DNA of 54,134 nucleotides from Pirellulales bacterium (GCA_036499395.1 DASYDW010000083.1:1-54134), one strand, 5' to 3'; shown: positions 17,901-26,412, counted from the first letter of the stretch. Notes: a model not told the origin generated them from the letters alone. A program made the numbers and translations.

Positions 17901-19100
17901 TCAGGTATGGCGAAGCAACAGGGTCGCAACAAACCTGTCCTTTTCTTTGGGACTGGCAACCACCGCACATTGGCCGGTCCAGTCTTTCCGGTCATCATCC
18001 ATAAACGCCCATGAGAAACCGGAGGAAGTTCTGGCGATGATTCGGGTGCCGCCGGGAATATGAAAGACGGGCTTGAACATTCCAGATTTTCCCTTGTTGG
18101 CAAGGATGCGGGCCTGAAGGATGTCTAGAACCTCGCCAAGCGTGTGCGGTTCCGATATCAAGATTTTTGTTTCCCAATATTCCCGATCGCCGGCAGTGGA
18201 GATCAATTCAGCTTTGGCTCCCTGAACATTTGGTTTGCCGTAGGCCAGGCCATCCGGGAGGAAGCGATCGGCTAATGCCGCTCGGGCGTAGCCGCCCGCC
18301 GGGTCCCAGTTATACTCCATGTCGAGTGCCACCGCCTGTGCTGTTCCTAACCCTTTCATGAGGGACACTACCTGAAGAGCTCCGTCAATGCCCGCTGACA
18401 GTCCAGCGGTGGTCACGATTTTACCGTTGCTGACAAAACGTCGGTTGTAGACCACCTTCGTGTCGGGACCGGCAAGGTCATCGATCATACCGTAGGTCGT
18501 GGTCACGGTTTGCCCTGCGAGCAACCCGGCCCTCTGCAATAGAAACGCTCCCGTGCAGACTGAAATCACATAACGGGCTTCCTTGCTTTTCTGTTGCATC
18601 CATTCAATGAGGCGGGCATTTTTAATGGCTTCGTCCCAGACGCCGCCTCCTGGAACGAGTAAGACATCCGCTTTGGGACTTTCCTCGAAGGTGTAGTCGG
18701 GAATGATTTTTTCCCCGAACACTGCCGTCAACATGTCCTTTTTTTCTGCAGCCGTATAGACAAGCCAGCCTGCGGTGCCGAATACCTCCCAAGGTCCAGC
18801 GAAATCGATTAGCTGTGCTCCGTTGAAAAGGAGGATTGCCACGTGCGGGGGGCCATCGCCAGCCGATGAGGCCGGCACGAGCGTCATCCCGCAGTTCGGG
18901 CACTTTCCCGGCTTATCAAAAACCAATTTGTCGCAGGGCAGGCCGCAGGGCGGACATCTGTAAGACCCTGTCGCGGGTGAAGCTGCGACAGCGCTCGCGT
19001 CCTCTAGGAGTGGCATTCCAAGACAAGCGCATGTTAAAGCGGTCGGAGCGGTAGCCTGGATGAAAGCTCTCCTCGATCGATTGATCGGATGCTTTTTCAT
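17901..19100 (-). CDS. Exported DJ-1/PfpI protein with N-terminal zinc ribbon and C-terminal extra domain
   Basis: 399 residues from an ATG at 19100 with AGAGGG upstream. A Tat-like signal (NRSRRAFIQATAPTAL) is followed by a metal-binding ribbon at about 48-75 (YRCPPCGLPCD then GKCPNCGM), as in heavy-metal-binding domains. The DJ-1/PfpI domain (about 85-280) has IDFAGPWEVFG and the elbow ISVCTGAFLLQRAGLL. The remaining ~120 residues match the C-terminal domain of the DJ-1 proteins at 3.4 and 43.7 kb (GDREYW, FSWAFMDDD). The role is unknown; the metal ribbon suggests metal binding or sensing in the periplasm. Confidence 0.85.
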   Translation of the reverse strand: MKKHPINRSRRAFIQATAPTALTCACLGMPLLEDASAVAASPATGSYRCPPCGLPCDKLVFDKPGKCPNCGMTLVPASSAGDGPPHVAILLFNGAQLIDFAGPWEVFGTAGWLVYTAAEKKDMLTAVFGEKIIPDYTFEESPKADVLLVPGGGVWDEAIKNARLIEWMQQKSKEARYVISVCTGAFLLQRAGLLAGQTVTTTYGMIDDLAGPDTKVVYNRRFVSNGKIVTTAGLSAGIDGALQVVSLMKGLGTAQAVALDMEYNWDPAGGYARAALADRFLPDGLAYGKPNVQGAKAELISTAGDREYWETKILISEPHTLGEVLDILQARILANKGKSGMFKPVFHIPGGTRIIARTSSGFSWAFMDDDRKDWTGQCAVVASPKEKDRFVATLLLRHT

Positions 19101-19286
19101 AACGCCCTCTTTCCGATCACCGTCTTGATTGTGTACTGCGCAAGGCAGCGATCGTATGCAAGTTTCGCGTGTACTCTGTGTTGGCGATGATCCGCCCCAA
19201 TTCACTTAGCCGCGTCGCTGCGGTCCTCGGCGAGCGCGTAAGGGTGCTTACCAGCGACGCACATAGCGCAGACGAATGACCCTATT

Positions 19287-19490
19287 TCATCGGACGTGAC
19301 GACGGCAATTGTCCGTTTCGGCGGCAGCATGATGTCCGATGCCCTTTAGCTCATCGGTCTGAATGGAGCGCAGCCGGTCCTCACCGCCCATTACGTCGAT
19401 TGCCGCCCGCACATGCATGCGTGACGTTTGAGTATCGGCTCTTTCGTTCGCGACCAGCGGTGTCGAGAGAACGAGACAGCAGAGACCCAT
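19287..19490 (-). pseudogene. Possible 5' fragment of an exported MBL-fold hydrolase gene
   Basis: The frame starts with a signal-peptide-like stretch (MGLCCLVLSTPLVANE). It continues AAIDVMGGEDRLRSIQT and ELKGIGH, a pattern I associate with the N-terminal region of certain exported metallo-beta-lactamase-fold proteins. It then ends, with no zinc motifs in the 60 remaining residues. It is a relic at best. Confidence 0.35.
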
Positions 19491-19786
19491 AGCCGCGCCA
19501 TTGCAGCAGTCCATTCGCGGCGCGGCTCGCCGTCAATGTGAAGCGGCCTGATAGCTGCTTCTTCCCAGCAGTACGCTATTGGGCCAACGTCTGAGCTTGC
19601 GTCTATTGTGTCTTGCATCAAGCTGCTGGCTCCCAGGTCACGCAACTCGCAGAAGCAAACGTGCCGCCACCGCGAAATACCCGCTTGCCATCACTCCCGT
19701 TGATCGTCCATCCGAGCGCCTGTTCGTGTAACGATTTTCTCGTCGGCCGACGCGTCTTGAGGCTGACGTACGTAATCCTCACATCA

Positions 19787-19865
19787 ATTGGCGCGCGAAC
19801 CGGTAAATTTTAGCCGCTTGCAGGTGGCGTGATACTGACAATTTGGCTTCGATTGCTGCCATGCC
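19787..19865. repeat. Imperfect ~75-bp repeat, copy 2
   Basis: It aligns with 4459-4540 in the same orientation (GCGCGCGAACCG, AATTTTAG, ATTGCTGCCAT). It lies next to the inverted integrase fragment. Its origin is unknown. Confidence 0.4.
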
Positions 19866-20019
19866 ATCCCCTTGGCCGAACGCCGTGAACCGTCTAGCGA
19901 GTCGGCCTGGGCCGGTTCTGCGACCTCGGCAGACCGTCGCACGCAGCACCTACGGTAGTCTTTCGAGCTTCGCTGATCGCCTTCATCACCACGTGTGCGT
20001 GCGAGTGAAGGCGAATTCT

Positions 20020-20160
20020 CCGCGACAGAAATTCTAAGTGGGGCCACTCGGATCACCCCACTGTACTTGAGCAGTGCCCGCACTTCCTTCATGCGCACCG
20101 TAGTCGTTAAGGAATTTAGCCGCGAGCGCGTTGACGGCGAAACTGGCGCGGCAAAAAATC
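20020..20160 (-). pseudogene. Inverted, frameshifted fragment of the 0.2-kb integrase
   Basis: Read on the minus strand this matches bases 166-280: GCGCTCGCGGCTAAATTCCT, a one-base frameshift in the ACTACGGTGCG region, then GCGGGCACTGCTCAAGTACA and GTGATCCGAGT. The encoded LLKYSGVIRV is the same core-binding segment. Only about 40 codons survive. It marks the left border of the island that holds the helicase-nuclease operon. Confidence 0.8.
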
Positions 20161-20265
20161 CACCGCGATCAGAAATCTCTCGATCAGGGCCTTCGTCACA
20201 ACTATTATCCACCAGACGGAGTCACTGACGAGGATGCCGGCTTCGCGAAGACTTGTCGCCACGTG

Positions 20266-20751
20266 TTATTGTTTTTCAATAATCGTTGTAATGGGAACGT
20301 TTGGTAGCGTCTCAATCTGCTTTGCAATATTGCGACTCTCTCTGGCTACTACACCCCATTCTCGGATCATGCGGTCAGTGAATAGAATCCCGTCGAGATG
20401 ATCAAGCTCATGTTGAACCAATTCCGAGACTTGCGGAGAAACTCGTTCAAATCGTTTTGTTTCCAGTGATGCATCGAGAAAGGTTTAGCGTCAGCGAACA
20501 TGCACGGGTGACCCGCACGGCAATACTTGGCATACACATGCAGTCATCCCACACGTCAATCGTCTCCGGACTAATCCATTCAACAACTGGATTCACTGCA
20601 AAGAATGGTCCTGTGCCGAGATCGAAGACAATCGCGCGCTTAGCGATCCCGAGTTGTGGTAGCGAAACTGCGCGGCCCAACTGTGTTCCTTCCGGAATGA
20701 CCGCAAAGCCTCCGCGAGATCACTGAGGTAATCGTTGGACGCTTCGTTCAT
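20266..20751 (-). pseudogene. Peptide-deformylase-like gene with two apparent frameshifts
   Basis: From an ATG at 20751 the frame gives SDLAEALRSFRKEH. After one shift it gives GRAVSLPQLGIAKRAIVF and VVEWISPETIDVW, and after a second shift near 20475 it gives ELVQHELDHLDGILFTDR, ending at the TAA 20266-20268. The deformylase motifs are recognisable: PQLG for motif 1, DDCMCMPS where EGCLS is usual (motif 2), and HELDH for the metal site (motif 3). It is a divergent, non-housekeeping type. It is divergently oriented, 46 bases from the helicase start. The shifts could be decay or sequence errors; if errors, this is a 160-residue enzyme. Confidence 0.7.
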
Positions 20752-20796
20752 TCCGAGTGACTTGTGGATACTTGAAGAAGGTTGTATAAGGTTTGT

Positions 20797-22875
20797 ATGA
20801 AAAAAGACATTCCAACCCTGGACTATCTCACCGTGCAGCAGGCGGCGCGATATCTGGGGGTTTCAGCGCAAACACTCCGTCGTTGGGACGCCGAAGGGAA
20901 ATTGAAATCCGTGCGACACCCCGGCAATGACTATCGCTACTACAAGCAGTCCGATTTGGAACCGCTGCGGCTCGACTACCAACGCGCCGAGCAGATTAAT
21001 CCGGGCCGATTTTTTAGTTCGGCGCCCGTCGATATTGACACCAATCAACGCCTCCGGGAACCCCAACGCGACGCGCACAAGGCCGTGCGACAACACTTCG
21101 AAACGAAAAAAGACGGCGTTATCATTCAAATTCCCGTTGGCTGTGGAAAGACCGGCCTCATAGCGACGTTGCCGTTTCAAATTGCCGCCGGTCGCGTCCT
21201 GGTGATTGCACCCAATACCACCATTCGCAAAGGAATCGCCGAGGCGCTCGAAATCGGCAACGCGAAATTCTTTCTCGGCAACCGCAAAGTGTTGACTAGG
21301 TTCAGCGAGGGTCCCTTCGTTGCGGTACTCGACGGACCCAATGCGAATATCCACGATTGTACCGAGAGTCAGTACATCATCACTAATATTCAGCAACTGG
21401 CGAGCTCGGCAGATCGCTGGTTACCGCAATTTCCTCCAAAGTTTTTTGACATGATTTTGGTCGATGAAGGTCACCATAACGTAGCCGAGAGTTGGCGGAA
21501 GGTGTTTGAGCGTTTCCCGGAGGCGAAGGTAGTCAGCCTTACCGCAACGCCATTCCGAAGCGACGGCCAGCGAGTGACCGGTGAGGTGATTTACCGTTAC
21601 GCCTATGCCAAGGCAATGCTTGCAGGCTATATCAAGCAAATTCACTCGATCAACGTCGCGCCGGCCGAAATCTACTTTACCTATCGTGGTGACACGAAAC
21701 GTCACAGCCTCAAAGAGGTCCTTGAGCTGCGCGAGGAATCGTGGTTTCGCCGAGGCGTCGCGCTTGCGCCCGAATGTAATACACATATCGTCGACGCAAG
21801 CATCAAGCGCATGCGCGACCTACGCGCGGAGACTGGCCAGAAGCAGCAGATTATTGCAGCGGCTTGTTCGATCGACCATGCCCGACAAGTTCGCGGTCTC
21901 TACGAGCAACGCGGCATCAAAGCGCGAGAGATCTACAGCGACATGGACGCGGAGCAGCAAGAGAGCGTACTAGCGCAACTGGAGGATTTCCGGATTGATT
22001 GCATCGTGCAGGTACAGATGCTCGGTGAAGGCTTTGATCATCCGCCGCTCAGCGTTGCTGCGGTATTCCGACCTTTTCGCAGTCTGTCCCCGTACGTGCA
22101 ATTCGTTGGCCGCATCATGCGGGTGATGTTTCAGGATGATGCATCGAATCCCGCCAATCACGGGTATGTTGTATCGCACGTTGGGCTTAACAATGACGCT
22201 AATTGGCGCGATTTTCGGGAATTCGATCTGCAAGACCAGCAAGTGTTTCGAGATTGGCTCGAAGCCCAGGTAGAAGAGCCCATTGTGCCAGGCGATGAGG
22301 GTGGCGGTCATCCTCGGCGCTTTGATCAGGGCATGGACGTGCACAATGAGATCATCAGCGAAGACTTCGTCCGACAATCATTTCTTGATCCGAACGATGA
22401 CCGCGTAATTGACCGCATTTTGGAAGCAAAAATCCCTGGTACCCGACTGACTTTTAGTTCGATGATGTCCCGCGATCAGGCGCGCGCGATGCTAAAGGAG
22501 GCGCAAGAGAAGCAGCTCGCCGGCGTCGCGGAGACTTTTCCCGTCTCGCCTCAAAAGCGCAGGCAAGCTGCTCGAAAGCGCCTTGAGGAGCGCGCGCGCT
22601 CGGTGGCGGCACGAGTATTGAAGGACTTGGGCCTGACGCCAGTGGGCTATGACGTCCCCAAGAAGATCGCTTCTGTAAGAGGCTCGAGGAACAATCTAAT
22701 TGGCGTCACTCGCATGATCCACTCGGCTGTGAACGAGCGACTGAAAATCGAGAAAAAGACGCGCGCTGACGTTCCGCGTGAAGGAATGGAAACAGCGCTG
22801 CACGATCTTGATGCTATCGGCGATAACGTAAGGGAGGCGCTTAAACAAGCGCTGAAAAGAAATGGCAAAAGTTAA
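20797..22875 (+). CDS. SF2 DEAD/DEAH helicase with N-terminal MerR/excisionase-like HTH
   Basis: 692 residues from an ATG at 20797 with AAGG upstream; a TTG five codons earlier is less likely. Residues ~10-60 form a winged HTH (LTVQQAARYLGVSAQTLRRW, then RYYKQSDLEPLR). A superfamily 2 helicase follows, with Walker A PVGCGKTG (113-120), DEGHH (223), TATPF (249), EGFDHPPLSVAAVFRP (411) and QFVGRIMR (435-442). About 240 C-terminal residues are basic and helical, without a recognised domain. It is the first gene of a tight operon with a zinc protein and an Mrr-like nuclease, which fits a nucleic-acid-translocating defence complex. The HTH fusion is uncommon and could give sequence-specific loading or autoregulation. 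Confidence 0.88.
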   Translation: MKKDIPTLDYLTVQQAARYLGVSAQTLRRWDAEGKLKSVRHPGNDYRYYKQSDLEPLRLDYQRAEQINPGRFFSSAPVDIDTNQRLREPQRDAHKAVRQHFETKKDGVIIQIPVGCGKTGLIATLPFQIAAGRVLVIAPNTTIRKGIAEALEIGNAKFFLGNRKVLTRFSEGPFVAVLDGPNANIHDCTESQYIITNIQQLASSADRWLPQFPPKFFDMILVDEGHHNVAESWRKVFERFPEAKVVSLTATPFRSDGQRVTGEVIYRYAYAKAMLAGYIKQIHSINVAPAEIYFTYRGDTKRHSLKEVLELREESWFRRGVALAPECNTHIVDASIKRMRDLRAETGQKQQIIAAACSIDHARQVRGLYEQRGIKAREIYSDMDAEQQESVLAQLEDFRIDCIVQVQMLGEGFDHPPLSVAAVFRPFRSLSPYVQFVGRIMRVMFQDDASNPANHGYVVSHVGLNNDANWRDFREFDLQDQQVFRDWLEAQVEEPIVPGDEGGGHPRRFDQGMDVHNEIISEDFVRQSFLDPNDDRVIDRILEAKIPGTRLTFSSMMSRDQARAMLKEAQEKQLAGVAETFPVSPQKRRQAARKRLEERARSVAARVLKDLGLTPVGYDVPKKIASVRGSRNNLIGVTRMIHSAVNERLKIEKKTRADVPREGMETALHDLDAIGDNVREALKQALKRNGKS

Positions 22876-23086
22876 AGATATTTTGATTCATGTCGTAGTG
22901 GAAACAGCAGCCCGACAACGGAAATGCCACCGCAGTCGCAAACACTTCGTGGCAGCGGGTCACGTGTGCCTCGTCATCAAAGATGGTCTGTACAGCAGAA
23001 ACTATTGCCCGGTCTGCGCCGAGCAGATCCTTGCGCTGGCCTCTTCAAGATTGTCTCAATTGGCCCAGTTGGTCGCATCCCAATAG
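22862..23086 (+). CDS. Small zinc-finger-like protein between helicase and nuclease
   Basis: 74 residues. The ATG lies within the helicase 3' end (14-base overlap), implying translational coupling. Likely zinc ligands are Cys22, His28 or Cys36, Cys49 and Cys52 (RKCHRSRKHF, GHVCLVIKDG, NYCPVCAEQIL). The spacing resembles PARP-type or other treble-clef fingers but the family is not firmly recognised. It could be a nucleic-acid-binding adaptor linking helicase and nuclease. Confidence 0.7.
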   Translation: MAKVKDILIHVVVETAARQRKCHRSRKHFVAAGHVCLVIKDGLYSRNYCPVCAEQILALASSRLSQLAQLVASQ

Positions 23087-23095
23087 CCTACATTG

Positions 23096-23746
23096 ATGAC
23101 TTCTCTTTCGGCGTGGCGGGACTATCAACTGAAGACTGCAGAATTCTTTTGCCGTTTAGGGCTCGGCGCAGCTGTCGAGTCACTTGTGGACGGCGCCCGG
23201 GGGCGTCACAAAATCGATGTTCTTGTACAGGGTAAGTACCACGGTATCGAGTTTCGCTGGATTGTGGAATGCAAGGATTGGAAGGCCAACGTACCAAAGG
23301 AGAAGGTAATGGCGCTCGCGTCAATTGTTCAGGACGTCGGTGCAGATCGGGGGTTCTTACTTTCCGAAAAGGGCTTCCAGAGCGGCGCCGTGCGCGCCGC
23401 TGCGAAGACGAATATAACCCTAACGAGCTTGGCCGACCTCAGTGAGGCGACCGAAGAACACTTTCTTGATGCAGCGATTGGTGCGCTGAACTGGCGGCTC
23501 ATTAAGGCGCGTAACCGCCTTCGCGATATAAAGAAGCGAGAGTACGACGATGAATTCTTTCCACCAACCGTCACTGTTGGAGCTGAATTGATGATCCTTG
23601 AGTCTATGCTTGAAGATGCGGCTAAAGGCGAATACCCGATAATTTATAATAAGGGCAACAGCCGGATCGAGTCGGTAGACGAATTGCTCGTGTATGCAAA
23701 CAACATCATAAGCTCCGCTGAAAAATGGCAACCCCCGACTTCTTAA
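23096..23746 (+). CDS. Mrr-like PD-(D/E)XK restriction endonuclease
   Basis: 216 residues, starting nine bases after the zinc protein (a TTG one codon earlier is possible); no clear ribosome site, consistent with coupling. The nuclease fold has Glu16 (TAEFF), then GARGRHKIDVLV with Asp41, and the catalytic strand WIVECKDW with Glu58 and Lys60. ALASIVQDVGADRGFLLS follows, as in Mrr-type enzymes that cleave modified or foreign DNA. The C-terminal ~100 residues are helical and unassigned. As the last gene of the operon it is the likely effector. Confidence 0.85.
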   Translation: MTSLSAWRDYQLKTAEFFCRLGLGAAVESLVDGARGRHKIDVLVQGKYHGIEFRWIVECKDWKANVPKEKVMALASIVQDVGADRGFLLSEKGFQSGAVRAAAKTNITLTSLADLSEATEEHFLDAAIGALNWRLIKARNRLRDIKKREYDDEFFPPTVTVGAELMILESMLEDAAKGEYPIIYNKGNSRIESVDELLVYANNIISSAEKWQPPTS

Positions 23747-23763
23747 GCGACATTCGGTCGGGG
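23733..23763 (+). terminator. Possible terminator hairpin after the nuclease gene
   Basis: CCCCGAC (23733-23739) can pair with GTCGGGG (23757-23763) around a 17-base loop; the stop codon lies in the loop. There is only a weak T-rich tail (CGCTTTAACG), so this is tentative. Confidence 0.35.
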
Positions 23764-24117
23764 CGCTTTAACGTTGGGGTTCCAATAGGGTCATGACAAA
23801 TTGGATTGGTACAAAAACGTTTAATAAACAACCTGTTATGATCAATTTGTGGTGGGTACACGGCCCACCAAATTCCTCAATACTTTCATCGGCTTACAAG
23901 AAAGAAATTTGGAGAAAATCGAAAGTCGTCCCCCATAGATCAGAATTTCCCCCAATTCAACCCATCTCTCGTCGATTTCGTGTTTTGAAGCTGAAATTCT
24001 GCGGCAAGCGAAAAAGCGAAATCCCCCATTCACGCGAGAGCGAGCAGTTGGACGTAGTGCCATGGCGCGCGGCGTGCGCGCACGGTCAAGTTTGAACTTC
24101 TCGCGGCTAACGGCGAG
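23764..24117. other. 354-bp AT-richer intergenic region
   Basis: It lies between the nuclease and the integrase tail and is visibly richer in A and T than its surroundings, for example GTTTAATAAACAACC. No gene was recognised. It is likely imported together with the island. Confidence 0.45.
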
Positions 24118-24366
24118 TCAGCGTACGGGCTTGACCACTTCGGGCTTGCGACGATAGTACCGCTTAGTGATCTCTTGGCTCGTGTGACCGAGCAATTCTG
24201 CGGCTCGCTCAATACTGGCTAGATCGCCGCCGACTTTGCCGCGAAGATCATGCTCGGTGAAACGCTCTTCGACATCGGTCTCTTCGAGAAGCCGAGTCAT
24301 GAAACGCTGCCACATCGAATCCCATCCCTGACACAGGCCGCTTGGGGTCGAGAAGACGCACTCGCG
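24118..24366 (-). pseudogene. C-terminal fragment of a tyrosine integrase
   Basis: The fragment reads SMWQRFMTRLLEET, then FTEHDLRGKVGGD (the His-x-x-Arg motif), ELLGHTSQEITKRYYRRKP (His and the nucleophile Tyr), and ends VVKPVR. The N-terminal and central domains are absent. Its left-hand frame begins directly after the TAG of the hydrolase tail. It is a different integrase from the one at 0.2 kb. It forms the right border of the helicase-nuclease island, on the same strand as the integrase fragment at 20.1 kb. Confidence 0.8.
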
Positions 24367-24786
24367 CTAAAATCGTGCAGCCAAGTCGCCACCGGAAACG
24401 CGGATGATTTGGGCGTTCGCCCAAGTGGTTAAGACGTCCGCGAAACCCGCAACACGCCGCGGCCAGCCCTCTGCATCGTGCGGCAAGTTAAAGCTGTGAT
24501 CAGCATTTGGATAAAATTTTACAGTGCAGTGGCTGTTGCCGGCGCGCTTCAAGGCGTCTTGAATGGCGCTTGCACTTTCGGTGACTGGTACACGCTCATC
24601 CCGGCCGCCGTAAAGTAAGAGTACGGGCGAACGCACGCGACTCCAGGATTTGGCAGGATCGAAGTTGGCAATCCGATGCGAAAGCGTCCAATAAGGATCA
24701 TCTCTCGCGGGGGGCGGGAAAAACCAAGCGCGGCCACTGAAGCGCTCGACGAACTCATGCAGCTGCGATGGATCTTTGTCGCTGTA
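24367..24786 (-). pseudogene. C-terminal fragment of an alpha/beta hydrolase (S9/BAAT-like)
   Basis: About 139 residues remain: VRSPVLLLYGGRDERVPV supplies the acid residue and FYPNADHSFNLP the catalytic His. The nucleophile half is missing. Upstream the frame runs antisense through the kinase gene, so the native 5' part ended near 24.79 kb, where the kinase's coding homology begins. This is a head-to-head collision of two 5'-truncated genes. Confidence 0.75.
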
Positions 24787-24801
24787 CGCCGTATCCGGTC
24801 G

Positions 24802-25659
24802 ATGGTTCGCGGCGAGATTCTCAAGACGTTGAGCTTGCATCTCGCCACCTTCGCCGCGATCAGCGCGACGGCGGAAGGCTGGTCGGCGCTGCTCCAGGTC
24901 CTTTTCAATCCGTGGCAGCGAAAAACGCCGCCCGCCTTCGTAGACATCTGGCCCTACCTGCTTCGCGAGCAGATCGTGACGTTTGTGATCGCCTATGCGC
25001 TGATCCTGGCGGCAACGTACGTGATGGAGTCGCGTGAAAAAATGGCGCGGCAGAACGAGGAACTCGCCCGAGCACAACTTGCCGCGCTCAGGAGCCAGAT
25101 GGACCCGCACTTCATGTTCAACACCCTGAATTCGATCGCCAGTCTGGTTTATGACCGGCGCGGCGAAGCGGCAGTTGGCATGATCGTCGGCTTGAGCGAG
25201 CTTCTGCGTCGCTCCTCGGAAGACTCTCACCGCGCACAGGTCACGCTGCAGGAGGAGGTAGAGTACCTGCAGCGCTACATCGACATCCAAAAAATACGTT
25301 TCGGCGAACGCCTTAAGGTGAGCATCGACATTCCCGATGAGCTACTCAAAGTCCAAGTCCCAAGTCTGCTGCTGCAGCCGTTGGTTGAGAATGCGATCAA
25401 GCACGGAGTGTCCAAGCGCCGATCAGGCGGCGAGGTTCGCGTCGCTGGCATGAGCCGCGAGGGAACGCTTCATTTGACGGTTTACAATGACGGTCCCTGG
25501 GACCATGAGGACATGGCGCTTGCTCGCCACCGCGTCGGTCTCGGCAATCTGCGTACACGTCTTAAGATTCTCCATGGCGACCGGTCCAGCCTATTGCTGC
25601 AGCCGGCCCAAGATGGCGGCGTCGAGGTCATTGTGACACTGCCCATACAGCAGTCATGA
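24802..25659 (+). CDS. LytS/YehU-type sensor histidine kinase, 5'-truncated
   Basis: 285 residues from an internal ATG at 24802. Two transmembrane segments remain (LHLATFAAISATAEGW, then IVTFVIAYALILAATYV) where relatives have about four. A short coiled coil and an intact catalytic part follow: MDPHFMFNTLNSIASLVY, PLVENAIKHGVSKRR and VGLGNLRTRLKILHG. The stop TGA overlaps the regulator's ATG (ATGA). The open frame continues upstream to 24676, but that part is antisense to the hydrolase tail. Whether the truncated sensor is expressed or responsive is unclear. Confidence 0.8.
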   Translation: MVRGEILKTLSLHLATFAAISATAEGWSALLQVLFNPWQRKTPPAFVDIWPYLLREQIVTFVIAYALILAATYVMESREKMARQNEELARAQLAALRSQMDPHFMFNTLNSIASLVYDRRGEAAVGMIVGLSELLRRSSEDSHRAQVTLQEEVEYLQRYIDIQKIRFGERLKVSIDIPDELLKVQVPSLLLQPLVENAIKHGVSKRRSGGEVRVAGMSREGTLHLTVYNDGPWDHEDMALARHRVGLGNLRTRLKILHGDRSSLLLQPAQDGGVEVIVTLPIQQS

Positions 25660-26412
25660 ACACCTCGCCTGCCAGGCCACTTGCCTCGATTCGAGCCTTG
25701 TGGTTGATGACGAGGCTCCGGCGCGTCGGTACCTGACTCTACTGTTGCGCAGCGATCCAGATGTCGCATCGGTGATTGAATGCGAATCCGGCTTGGAGGC
25801 CATTGAGGAGATCAGGCGGTCGCGGCCCGCGCTTGTGTTCTTGGATGTGCAAATGCCCGAATGCGACGGGTTCGACGTGCTCGAGATGCTGGGTGCGGAT
25901 TTGCCGGAAACCGTCATCTTTGTGACTGCCTACGACGCTTATGCTCTGCGCGCCTTCGAGGCGGGCGCGCTCGATTACATCTTGAAGCCTTTCAATGACA
26001 CGCGTTTCAAGCGCGCGCTCGAGCGCGCCAAGAGAAGACTTGCCCGAGGATCCCCGTACCATGCCCAGCCGGTTAGTCGGATCGCAGTAAAAAGCCGCGG
26101 GCAGACACTTTCTTGAAAACCTCTGAAATCGATTGGATCGAGGCCGCGAGATCCTATGCGTGCCTGCACCTAGGCAACGATATGCACATCGTGCGCAGGA
26201 CGATTCAGGAACTTGAACAGGACATGGACCCTCGCAAATTCTTGCGCATCCACCGCTCGATCATAGTTAACCTCGAACGGGTCCGGGGACTCGAGCTGCA
26301 GGAGAGCGGCGAGTACGAGATCGTGCTGGATTCCGGGGTCCGTCTCAAGCTAAGCCGACGCTTTCGCAGGCGATTCCAGGATCGTTTGGACCAAGCGTTA
26401 GGCGGGCGCTGA
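25656..26412 (+). pseudogene. LytTR response regulator with two apparent one-base deletions
   Basis: The gene starts at ATG 25656, coupled to the kinase. The frame breaks near 25699: CGAGCCTTGTGG should code RALVVDDE with one more G. It resumes as VVDDEAPARRYLTLLL with the phosphoacceptor in FLDVQMPE and LKPF. It breaks again near 26110: GQTL is followed by an early TGA, where one extra T gives LFLKTSEIDWIEA. The LytTR domain then reads FLRIHRSIIVNLERV to 26412. The flanking protein sequence is well conserved, so either the damage is recent or the bases are wrong. Confidence 0.85.

Noticed and set aside
20752..20797. Leaderless promoter for the helicase (TTGTGG, 17 bases, TATAAG just before the ATG).
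   Set aside because: The match is modest and an AAGG ribosome site is present, so a leaderless transcript is not supported enough to list.
24786..25290. N-terminal half of the minus-strand hydrolase frame as a real protein.
   Set aside because: It is antisense to a well-conserved kinase and its sequence has no hydrolase features.
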